From Bryobacteraceae bacterium (lineage in GTDB: Bacteria; Acidobacteriota; Terriglobia; Bryobacterales; Bryobacteraceae), in the NCBI GenBank assembly GCA_019187195.1, contig JABAQT010000060.1, positions 38,830 to 102,829 on the forward strand: a stretch of DNA of 64,000 bases. The letters run 5' to 3'. Under the pieces are notes generated by a model. The model saw only the letters and a list, made by a program, of their open reading frames with translations, was not told where the DNA came from and made no database searches. This document shows positions 45,478 through 53,399 of the stretch, piece after piece. Made by a program: the position numbers and the translations under genes. Positions within the stretch are counted from its first letter, which is position 1. Each line of letters starts with the position of its first letter.

Positions 45478-46233
45478 TCACGGCGAAACCGCCCACAGAT
45501 ACATCGCTGCATACGCCCGGAACGGCCGCCATCGCTCCGCCATCCGCGACAACTCCGCCGCGCTCCCCGCGCCGCTCGCCCGCAGCAGCCCCAAATCCGT
45601 CGCCGGAAACGCATCCGTGTCCCGTCCCAGCCGCACCGCCAGGTACTCGATCGTCCACGCCCCCACACCCCGTATCGCCGCCAACCCTTCAGCCGTCTCC
45701 GCCCAATCAACCCCCTCCAGCCGCAGCCGCCCGCCCGCCGCCGCTTCCGCCAGCGCTCGTAAACTCCGCACCCGTCCACCCGTGAGCCCCAACCCGCTCA
45801 AGTCCGCCTCCGCCACTCTCTCCGCATCCACCCCTCCGCACCGCGCCGCCAGGCGCCCCATCAGCGTGTGCGCCGCCTTCACGCTCACCTGCTGCCCCAA
45901 TACCACTCGCACGCACAATTCGAACCCATCCCAGCAGCCCGGAATCCGCAGCCCCGGAGCCTTCTTCACCCGTTCCCTGAGAATCGTACACATCCCCAGC
46001 ACCCGCCTCACCGCCGCCGGATCACAGCCCGCGTCAAACATCCGCCCCACTCGATCCGCCTCCCCCGGGCGCGACACGCAAAGTCCACCCGTCCCGTACC
46101 CCACCGTCACCACTTCCTCCCCTACCCGCCGCCGGTACACCCCCTCTCCAATCTCCTCCACCCCCGGCGTGTACCGCCACGACAAGTACTCGAGCACCCG
46201 GTCCCATGCGTACGGAGCCCTCACCGCAATCAC
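45478..46233 (-). CDS. alkA: DNA-3-methyladenine glycosylase II
   Basis: 251 residues. An AlkA N-terminal domain (APYAWDRVLEYLSWRYTPGV) is followed by HhH-GPD: GCWDGFELCVRVVLGQQVSV, the hairpin LAAIRGVGAWTIEYLAVRLG, and the catalytic Asp in AFPATDLGLL. It excises alkylated bases. The start is GTG 46233, overlapping the TGA of the 2OG oxygenase gene (GTGA), so the two are co-translated. Confidence 0.9.
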   Translation of the reverse strand: MIAVRAPYAWDRVLEYLSWRYTPGVEEIGEGVYRRRVGEEVVTVGYGTGGLCVSRPGEADRVGRMFDAGCDPAAVRRVLGMCTILRERVKKAPGLRIPGCWDGFELCVRVVLGQQVSVKAAHTLMGRLAARCGGVDAERVAEADLSGLGLTGGRVRSLRALAEAAAGGRLRLEGVDWAETAEGLAAIRGVGAWTIEYLAVRLGRDTDAFPATDLGLLRASGAGSAAELSRMAERWRPFRAYAAMYLWAVSP

Positions 46234-46928
46234 TTCGCGTTGTGAAAGATGATCCCCAGCGTCCACCGCTCCCCCTCCGTCACCGGACTCACTCCGTGCC
46301 GCACATTTACCTTGTAATAACCCCGCTTGCCTTGCACCGGCCGGTGCCGCGTCGTGATCACCAGACCGTCCCCCTGCCTCAACCGCAACGCCCTCCCCAT
46401 CGCCTGCGCCCGCGGAGCCTGCTCCACCAGCAGAAACTCCCCGCCCTTGTAATCCCTCCCCGGCTCGGAAAGAAAACACACCACCTGGAACGGAAACGCG
46501 ACCTCCCCATATAAATCCTGGTGCAGGCAGTTGTAATCTCCCGCGCGGTATCGCAGCAGCAGGGGAGTCGGACGCGTCTGTCCGTGCTCCCGGCACTCCT
46601 CGATCAGCCCATCCATATCAAGCGGAAAGACCCGCGACCCGAGCATCTCCGCCCAATCGTTCGCAACCGGAACCAGCCTCCGGTACAGCGCATCCCGCAA
46701 ATCCCGCACCAGCCCCGGCAGCGGATCCCGAAAGTACTGATACTCCCCCCGTCCGAACCTGTACTGCGCCATATCGATGCGGCTGCGAAACAACTCCCGT
46801 TCTTCATACAACCCGGCCGCCCACTCGCATTCTTCCCGCCCAAGCAGACCCGGCAGCTCCACGTAGCCGCGTTGAGCCAGTTCGATCGCCGCGCCTTCAC
46901 TCCAGTTGACCTTCATACGCATCCCCAT
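46230..46928 (-). CDS. 2OG-Fe(II) oxygenase, DNA-alkylation-repair type (PF09859-like)
   Basis: 232 residues. The iron and 2-oxoglutarate site is visible: HxD in YNCLHQDLYGEVAFPFQVVC, and the distal His and Arg region NVRHGVSPVTEGERWTLGII. The family is described as oxygenases acting on damaged DNA and often lies with alkA or ada. Here it precedes alkA with a 4 bp overlap, a compact alkylation-repair operon. Start choice among ATG 46928, 46922 and 46916 is uncertain; 46928 has GGGAG at 8 nt. Confidence 0.85.
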   Translation of the reverse strand: MGMRMKVNWSEGAAIELAQRGYVELPGLLGREECEWAAGLYEERELFRSRIDMAQYRFGRGEYQYFRDPLPGLVRDLRDALYRRLVPVANDWAEMLGSRVFPLDMDGLIEECREHGQTRPTPLLLRYRAGDYNCLHQDLYGEVAFPFQVVCFLSEPGRDYKGGEFLLVEQAPRAQAMGRALRLRQGDGLVITTRHRPVQGKRGYYKVNVRHGVSPVTEGERWTLGIIFHNAK

Positions 46929-47022
46929 CTTGCCAACTCCCGCCCCGCTCCGCAATCCGTTTCTTGCGCCGCAATCCGTGGCCCCTCACATGCATCTAAA
47001 TATGACGAAGGAGGAAATCTCC

Positions 47023-47493
47023 ATGATCACTCCGCGTTTACAGGAATTCCTGGATGAACAAAAGGCCATCTATACTCACGCCACCCACCGCCTCACCTAC
47101 ACCGCGAAAGACCTCGCCGAGGCCGATCACGTTCCGCCTTGGGAAGTCGCCAAGACCGTAGTGTTCGTCGGCGATGGAGCCTTCGCCATGGCCGTTCTCC
47201 CGGCCAGCGAGCGTATCGACCTCGAAACGCTCCGCCACCAACTCGGCCTCCGTACCCTACGCCTGGCCGGCGAAGAGGAACTTGCCAGCCTCTTCCCAGA
47301 CGTCGAACTCGGAGCCATGCCGCCCTTCGGCAACCTTTACAACAATCTCCCCGTCTACGTCGATTCCACCCTCGCCGCCGAGGAGACTATCGCTTTCAAC
47401 GCGGGCACCCATCGCGACGTCGTGCATATGAAGTTCAAGGACTTCAAACACTTCGTCCACCCCATCGTTCTCTCGTTCGCGTTTCCCGCGTAA
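47023..47493 (+). CDS. YbaK/EbsC-type aminoacyl-tRNA deacylase-like protein
   Basis: 156 residues. YbaK-domain motifs: the conserved Lys in WEVAKTVVFVGDG, LGAMPPFGNLYNNLPVYVD, and ETIAFNAGTHRDVVHMKFKD. The family hydrolyses mischarged aminoacyl-tRNAs such as Cys- or Ala-tRNAPro; specificity here is unknown. ATG 47023 has a strong AAGGAGG ribosome site 8 nt upstream. It is divergent from the 2OG oxygenase/alkA operon. Confidence 0.9.
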   Translation: MITPRLQEFLDEQKAIYTHATHRLTYTAKDLAEADHVPPWEVAKTVVFVGDGAFAMAVLPASERIDLETLRHQLGLRTLRLAGEEELASLFPDVELGAMPPFGNLYNNLPVYVDSTLAAEETIAFNAGTHRDVVHMKFKDFKHFVHPIVLSFAFPA

Positions 47494-47596
47494 CCGGCCC
47501 GCTGCGCCATGGCGCGCACCTCATGGCAGGGTCTTTTCGCGCTTTCCCGGGCGCTCCCGGTCACCAGGACGAGGAACAAGGATAGCCGCGCCCGAT

Positions 47597-47633
47597 GACC
47601 AACGCCTCGCGACGCTCCCGCGATGCGTTGGTC
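47597..47633. terminator. Strong imperfect palindrome between convergent genes
   Basis: GACCAACGC (47597-47605) pairs with GCGTTGGTC (47625-47633); inside, TCGCG pairs with CGCGA around a 7-nt loop, separated by one C/T mismatch. Outside, GATG pairs with CATC across a bulged base. It starts 2 bp from the DUF1501 stop and lies 104 bp after YbaK. No T-run follows on either strand, so it may be a Rho-independent-like bidirectional terminator or a REP-type element. Confidence 0.4.
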
Positions 47634-47635
47634 CA

Positions 47636-49072
47636 TCAGGCAAGCGCCTTCTTCACCACTTCCCCGCCCACGTCCGTCAACCGGAAATGGCGCCCCTGAT
47701 ACTTGAACGTCAGCCGCTTATGATCAATCCCCAGCGTGTGCAAAATCGTCGCCTGTAGATCATGCACGTGCACGCCGTCCGAGACGATGTTGTAGCAGAA
47801 CTCATCCGTCTCCCCTAACGTCAGCCCGCGCTTCATCCCTCCCCCGGCCAGCCACATCGTGAAGCACCGTCCGTGATGATCGCGCCCGTAATTCGCCTCC
47901 GTCAGCTTCCCCTGGCAGTAAACCGTCCGCCCGAACTCGCCGCCCCATACAATCAGCGTCTGGTCGAGCAGACCGCGCTGCTTCAAGTCCGCCACCAGCG
48001 CCGCCGATGCCTGGTCCGTCCCCTTGCACTGCAGCGCCAGGTCGCGCGGCAGATCGTTATGCTGGTCCCACCCCCGGTGGTACAACTGCACGAAACGCAC
48101 CCCCCGCTCCACCAGCTTCCTCGCCAGCAGGCAATTCGCCGCGTAGGTCCCGGGCTTGCGCGAATCCGCGCCGTACATCTCGAACGTCGCCGCCGGCTCC
48201 TTCGACAGGTCCATCAACTCCGGCACCGAGGTCTGCATCCGGTACGCCATCTCATATTGAGAGATCCGGGTCTCAATCTCCGGATCATGAAACGCGCTCT
48301 CCCGGATCTGGTTGATCTTCCCGATCACGTCCAGCATGTTGCGCCGCGTATCTCTCGAAATCCCCGGCGGATTGTCCAGGTACAGTACCGGCTCCGCCCC
48401 GCCCCGGAACCTCACCCCCTGGTGGTTCGAAGGCAGAAACCCGTTCCCCCAAAGCCGCGAAAACAACGGCTGATCCACGTTCAGCGCGTTCGCCTGCGAC
48501 AGCATCACCACGAATGCCGGCAGGTTCTCGTTGTCGCTCCCCAGCCCGTAGCTGACCCACGCCCCCATGCTCGGCCGCCCCGGCTGCTGGCTCCCGCTCT
48601 GAATGAACGTGATCGCCGGATCATGATTGATCGCGTCCGTGTTCACCGTCCGGATTATCGTCAGATCGTCGGCCACCTTCGCCGTATGCGGCAGCAGTTC
48701 GCTCATCCATGCCCCCGCCTGCCCGTGCTGCGCGAAGCGGAACATCGACGACGCCACCGGCAGCGTCGACTGGCCCGATGTCATCCCCGTAATCCGCTGC
48801 CCCATGCGCACGCTCGCCGGCAGTTCCGTCCCCTGCAGCTTCTTCAGCGCCGGCTTCGGGTCGAACAGGTCCATCTGCGATGGTCCGCCCGACTGATGCA
48901 GGTAGATCACATGCTTCGCCGTCGGCGGAAAGTGCGGCAGCCCGCTCAACGTCCGCGCCGATGCGGGCTCGCCCATCAGCGTGGCCAGCGCCGCCGCGCC
49001 CAAACCCGTGCTCGTCAGCCCGAAAAAATGCCGCCTCGTCAATGCCAGCTTCAACTCATCATGCGGATTCAT
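47636..49072 (-). CDS. DUF1501 (sulfatase-like) secreted protein
   Basis: 478 residues. A TAT-like signal ([20 protein letters not shown]) is followed by the DUF1501 alkaline-phosphatase-superfamily fold: [56 protein letters not shown] and [19 protein letters not shown]. Almost always encoded beside a DUF1549/DUF1553 cytochrome protein, as here (6 bp downstream of it). Function unproven; the pair is common in Planctomycetes and Solibacter relatives. Confidence 0.93.
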   Translation of the reverse strand: MNPHDELKLALTRRHFFGLTSTGLGAAALATLMGEPASARTLSGLPHFPPTAKHVIYLHQSGGPSQMDLFDPKPALKKLQGTELPASVRMGQRITGMTSGQSTLPVASSMFRFAQHGQAGAWMSELLPHTAKVADDLTIIRTVNTDAINHDPAITFIQSGSQQPGRPSMGAWVSYGLGSDNENLPAFVVMLSQANALNVDQPLFSRLWGNGFLPSNHQGVRFRGGAEPVLYLDNPPGISRDTRRNMLDVIGKINQIRESAFHDPEIETRISQYEMAYRMQTSVPELMDLSKEPAATFEMYGADSRKPGTYAANCLLARKLVERGVRFVQLYHRGWDQHNDLPRDLALQCKGTDQASAALVADLKQRGLLDQTLIVWGGEFGRTVYCQGKLTEANYGRDHHGRCFTMWLAGGGMKRGLTLGETDEFCYNIVSDGVHVHDLQATILHTLGIDHKRLTFKYQGRHFRLTDVGGEVVKKALA

Positions 49073-49078
49073 CGCCGG

Positions 49079-52000
49079 TTACTCCTTCGTAATCACTTCA
49101 TCCAGATTCAGAATGGCGCTCGCCACCGTGGTCCACGCCGCCAGTTCCGCCGCATTGCCGCTTGCTCTCGATTCACCCACCTCGAGGAGTTTCTTCGCCT
49201 CCTCCGGATTCCGCTGGAATGTCTCTTCCTCTTTCTTCGCCAGGCCCGCCAGCAGCTTCACTTCCTGCGTACCCGGCGTCCGCGCCGCCGCCATCTCGAA
49301 CGCCATCCTCACGCGCGACGCCGCGTCGCGCTTCCCCTGCGCAATCACCTTCTCCGCCAGCGCCCGCGCCGCTTCAATATACGTCGGATCATTCATCAGC
49401 ACCAGGGCCTGCAGCGGCGTGTTCGTCCGCGTCCGCCGCGCGATGCACTTCTCCCGGTCCGGCGCGTCGAATGTCGAAAGCTGCGCCGGCGGAACCGTCC
49501 GCTTCCAGAACGTGTACATGCTGCGCCGGTAAAGATCCTTCCCGTGGCTCGGCGTGTAGGTCTGCGCGCTGAACACGTCCCCGTAGGCTAGCTCTTCCCA
49601 CAAACCCGCGGGTTGATACGGAAACACGCTCTTCCCCCCGATCTGCCCGTTCAACAGCCCGCTCACCGCCAGCGCGTTGTCTCTCACAAACTCCGCCGCC
49701 AGCCGGAATCGCGACATCCGCGCCAGCAGCCTGTTCTGCGGATCGCGCTCCATCAACTCCGGCGTCGCCTTCGAACTCTGCCTGTACGTCGCGCTCATCA
49801 CGATCAGCTTCTGCATCGCCTTCACATCCCAATGCCTCCCGCTGAACTCCGTCGCCAGCCAGTCGAGCAGTTGCGGATGCGTCGGCGGCGAACCCTGTGA
49901 TCCGAAATCCTCCGCCGTCTCCACAATCCCGTTCCCGAAATAGATCTGCCAGAACCGGTTCACCGCCACGCGCGACGTCAGCGGATGCGTGGGATCGATC
50001 AGCCACTCCGCCAGCCCCAGCCGGTTTGCCGGAGCCCCGTGCGGCAGCGGAGGCAGGCTCGCCGGCACCCCCGCGCTCACCTTCTCCCCGTGATTGCGAT
50101 AGTCCCCCCTACCCAGAACGAACGTGTCGCGCGCCTGGGGCAATTCGTTCATCACCATCACCGTCGTAATCTGCTTGTCCAGCTTCTCCCTGCTCGCCCG
50201 CAATTCCTTCAACTCCGCCCACGCCTTGCGCTCCTCCTGCCCCGCCGCATACGTCAGGTAGTAATCGTGAACCCGCTCCTTCTGCTCCTTTGACCATCTC
50301 CCTTCCGGCCCGTTCAGAATGCCCCGCACCGGCGCGTCCACCGCCAGTTGCCGCGCCTCGTCCGCCGTCAGCGCCCGCGCATAAAAGCGTACATCGTCCA
50401 ACTGCGAACGCAGCGGCTTGTCGATCGTCTTGTTCCCCGTGCTCCATGGCGCGCTGTTCCCCACCCCGCCGCTCAGCCTGTCCGCCACCACGTTCAACCC
50501 GGTCGGCTCGCCATTCAGGTAGACGCGCACGCCCGCCGCCTTCCCCGTTCCGTCGTAGCTCACCACCACCTGCGTCCATTCGCCCTGCACCACATACTTC
50601 TTCGTGCTGACTTCCGCGCCCCCCTGCCCCATCAGCCGCACGTGCAGGTGCGCGCCCCGCTTCAAGTCCCCAATCGACACCGCCTCATCGGTGCGAATCA
50701 GCGCGCCTTTCCCACTCTCAACCTTGTGCAGAATCGCCTGCTCCAGCTTGTTGTTCAGCCGGAACCAGAACGCCGCGCTGAACGCCTCGCCCCGCGCCGC
50801 CGCCCAGTCCACCTGCGTCTCCCCGTCAAAAGCAACCGCTTGCCCCGCCGCCCCGCTCGAAAAAGTCGGATTCCCCGCCACCACCCGCGCCGGTTTGTAG
50901 TGCCCGCTCGCATCGGAAAAACTTCCGTCCAGTTCAAAGTGCGCCACCGCGTCCGCCGGCCCGTACGGTGGCTCCGCGCTCCGCATCCACGCCTCCACCT
51001 GCTCCCCCACCTTCTTTTCCGGCAGCGCCTTCTCCCGCGCCTCGATCGCCGCATCGAGCTCCTTCACCCGCGCCGCCTGCCCCTCATCCGGCAGCGCCAG
51101 CACCGGCTGCGCGTTCCCCGCTTTCCCGTCCAGCCCCTTCTCGTCAATATTATGGAAAAAGGCCATGAAACGGTAAAAATCCCGCTGGCTGATGGGATCG
51201 TACTTGTGGTCGTGGCAGCGCGCGCACCCCATCGTCATCCCCATCCACGTCACCGACGTCGCCTCCACTCTGTCCACGTTGTACTCCACCATGTACTCTT
51301 CCGGAATCGCCCCGCCCTCGAAATTGATCATGTGATTGCGGTTGAACCCCGTCGCCAGAATCTGCTCCCGCGTCGGATTGGGAAGCAGATCCCCCGCCAG
51401 TTGCCACAACGTGAACTTGTCATAGGGCATGTTCGTGTTGAACGCCTGGATCACCCAGTCCCGCCACGGCCACATGTCCCTGTGGCTGTCAATGTGGTAG
51501 CCGTGTGTATCCGCATACCGCGCCAGGTCGAGCCACTGCATCGCCATCCGTTCCCCATAGTGCGGCGACTCGAGCAGCCGGTCCACCTGCTTCTCATATG
51601 CATTCGCCGACTTGTCCGCCAGAAACGCCCGCACCTCCTCGCGCGATGGCGGCAGCCCCGTCAGATCCAGGCTCAGCCGCCGCAGCAGCGTCACCCTGTC
51701 CGCCTCCGGCGATGGCTTCAAACCCTCCTTCTCAAGCCGCGCCAGCACGAAGCTGTCTATCGGATTCCGCACCCATGCCTTGTTTGAAACCTCCGGAACC
51801 GCCGGCCTCACCGGAGCCGTGTACGCCCAGTGCGTATGCCACTCCGCCCCCTGGTCGATCCATTTCCCGATCAGTTCCACCTGCTCCTTCGTTAGCGTCT
51901 GCTCCGCCCCCGGCGGCGGCATCCGCCGTTTCGCGTCCGCCTGGCTCACCCGCTGATACAATCTGCTCTCGCCGCGTTTTCCCGCTACAACCACCCGCAT

Positions 52001-52201
52001 CGCGCTGTCCTTCTGGTCCAGACGCAGCCCCGCCATCCGGTGCTTTGAATCCGGCCCGTGGCAGGCAAAACATTTATCGGAAAAAATCGGCCGGATCTGG
52101 CGGTTGAAATCCACCTTGCCGGCCACGCCCGTCTGCGCGTAACTAAGTACAGCGCTCACCGACACTGCCAGCGGAAGCAGAAACGAACAGGTGTGTCCCA
52201 T
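49079..52201 (-). CDS. DUF1549/DUF1553 protein with N-terminal cytochrome and LamG domain
   Basis: 1040 residues. A signal peptide is followed by a planctomycete-type cytochrome c domain (FSDKCFACHGPDSKHRMAGL), then DUF1549 (NPIDSFVLARLEKEGLKPSP, WLDLARYADTHGYHIDSHRD), an inserted LamG/concanavalin-like module (about 430-590, AVAFDGETQVDWAAARGEAF), and DUF1553 (TSRVAVNRFWQIYFGNGIVE, ending TNTPLQALVLMNDPTYIEAA). The LamG insert suggests polysaccharide binding. ATG 52201 has AAGGAAG upstream. It is transcribed together with the DUF1501 gene. Confidence 0.93.
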   Translation of the reverse strand: MGHTCSFLLPLAVSVSAVLSYAQTGVAGKVDFNRQIRPIFSDKCFACHGPDSKHRMAGLRLDQKDSAMRVVVAGKRGESRLYQRVSQADAKRRMPPPGAEQTLTKEQVELIGKWIDQGAEWHTHWAYTAPVRPAVPEVSNKAWVRNPIDSFVLARLEKEGLKPSPEADRVTLLRRLSLDLTGLPPSREEVRAFLADKSANAYEKQVDRLLESPHYGERMAMQWLDLARYADTHGYHIDSHRDMWPWRDWVIQAFNTNMPYDKFTLWQLAGDLLPNPTREQILATGFNRNHMINFEGGAIPEEYMVEYNVDRVEATSVTWMGMTMGCARCHDHKYDPISQRDFYRFMAFFHNIDEKGLDGKAGNAQPVLALPDEGQAARVKELDAAIEAREKALPEKKVGEQVEAWMRSAEPPYGPADAVAHFELDGSFSDASGHYKPARVVAGNPTFSSGAAGQAVAFDGETQVDWAAARGEAFSAAFWFRLNNKLEQAILHKVESGKGALIRTDEAVSIGDLKRGAHLHVRLMGQGGAEVSTKKYVVQGEWTQVVVSYDGTGKAAGVRVYLNGEPTGLNVVADRLSGGVGNSAPWSTGNKTIDKPLRSQLDDVRFYARALTADEARQLAVDAPVRGILNGPEGRWSKEQKERVHDYYLTYAAGQEERKAWAELKELRASREKLDKQITTVMVMNELPQARDTFVLGRGDYRNHGEKVSAGVPASLPPLPHGAPANRLGLAEWLIDPTHPLTSRVAVNRFWQIYFGNGIVETAEDFGSQGSPPTHPQLLDWLATEFSGRHWDVKAMQKLIVMSATYRQSSKATPELMERDPQNRLLARMSRFRLAAEFVRDNALAVSGLLNGQIGGKSVFPYQPAGLWEELAYGDVFSAQTYTPSHGKDLYRRSMYTFWKRTVPPAQLSTFDAPDREKCIARRTRTNTPLQALVLMNDPTYIEAARALAEKVIAQGKRDAASRVRMAFEMAAARTPGTQEVKLLAGLAKKEEETFQRNPEEAKKLLEVGESRASGNAAELAAWTTVASAILNLDEVITKE

Positions 52202-52333
52202 GAGAATACTTCCTTTGTATCACCTCCTGGAACCGGTTGCTCCGGCCTCCGCTCCGGCGATTAGCCTACAATCAAAGCACGGGGACACTCAAGCCCCGTC
52301 CGTAAACCCGGTGATCAACAGGAGGCCGTTCCC

Positions 52334-53182
52334 ATGCCCCGCTTCTGTACACACTGCGGCGCCCCGCAATCCGAGAGTGCCTCGTTCTGCCAAGGCTGCG
52401 GCAAGCCCCTGCAGCCCCAGTCCGCCGCTCCCGCCTCCGCTCCATCCGCCCCCGTGAAACCCGCCAGCAGCTCTCTCCTCAAGTTCGTCCTCGTCGCCTT
52501 CGCCGTCATCGCCATCCTCGGCATGATCTCCGTCGCCGGAGTCATCTACGCCGGCTACCGCGTCAAGAACAAAGTCGAGCAGAGCGCCAAAGATCACGGA
52601 ATCAACCTCCACGACCTGACCTCCCCCTCGAACGCCGCCGCCCGCCATCTCGATCCCTGCTCTCTTCTCACAAAGGAAGAAGCCGGACAGATCCTCAACA
52701 CTCCCATCATCCGCGCCGAAAGCTCGGGCGAGGCCTGCAACTACTACGCTAAACCCCTCTCCGTCGAGGAACGCGAAGCCAACGTCCGCAAGGCTTTCGA
52801 GGAAGTAGGGAAGAAGGCCCCCATTGCCGATTCCGCCCCCTCCAGCGAAAAAGTCCGCGAGTCCGGCATCGGCGACCTCGCCCGCCAGATCGTCGGATCC
52901 GCCAATGACGGCTCCGCGCCCCTCTTCACCATCACCTACTCGCAGGACGGCAAGCAACAGATCGCCGCCATGAAGATCGCCATCGGAGCCGTGGGCGGCA
53001 ATCTCGCCTCGGGTTCTCTCGATGAACTCCGCGGAATCGGCGACCAGGCCCTCCTCGGCCCCCTCGACAGCATGCTCGTCGTTGAAAAGAACGGAGCCGG
53101 CGTCACCATCGATCTGCGCCAGCTCCCCAAAGCCAAACAACTCGCCATCGCCATGGCGCGCCGAATCGTCCCCAGAATGTAG
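52334..53182 (+). CDS. Zinc-ribbon membrane protein
   Basis: 282 residues. An N-terminal double-CxxC ribbon (FCTHCGAPQSESASFCQGCG), a Pro/Ala/Ser linker, one membrane helix (FVLVAFAVIAILGMISVAGV, about 51-70), and a ~190-residue exported domain with two Cys (LDPCSLLTKEEAGQIL and GEACNYYAKPL), resembling DUF3558-like lipoprotein domains. Function unknown. AGGAGG precedes ATG 52334. It is divergent from the DUF1549 gene. Confidence 0.85.
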   Translation: MPRFCTHCGAPQSESASFCQGCGKPLQPQSAAPASAPSAPVKPASSSLLKFVLVAFAVIAILGMISVAGVIYAGYRVKNKVEQSAKDHGINLHDLTSPSNAAARHLDPCSLLTKEEAGQILNTPIIRAESSGEACNYYAKPLSVEEREANVRKAFEEVGKKAPIADSAPSSEKVRESGIGDLARQIVGSANDGSAPLFTITYSQDGKQQIAAMKIAIGAVGGNLASGSLDELRGIGDQALLGPLDSMLVVEKNGAGVTIDLRQLPKAKQLAIAMARRIVPRM

Positions 53183-53399
53183 TTGCCGTTACATGCGCGG
53201 GCCGTCCGGCCACTGACACGCGGATCTGCTGAAGCATCTCGTGCACGGAACTCCAAATCCGCATGGATTCGCGGCCCGGCTGCAAGCATCAGCGCTGATC
53301 CCGCAGTACGGAAATCAGGCTCCACCTCGACCGCGGCGCGAAGTCAGTCAGCCGCTCAACACCCGTACCTCGCCGCCATTCTGACTCCTGCCTCCTGCC

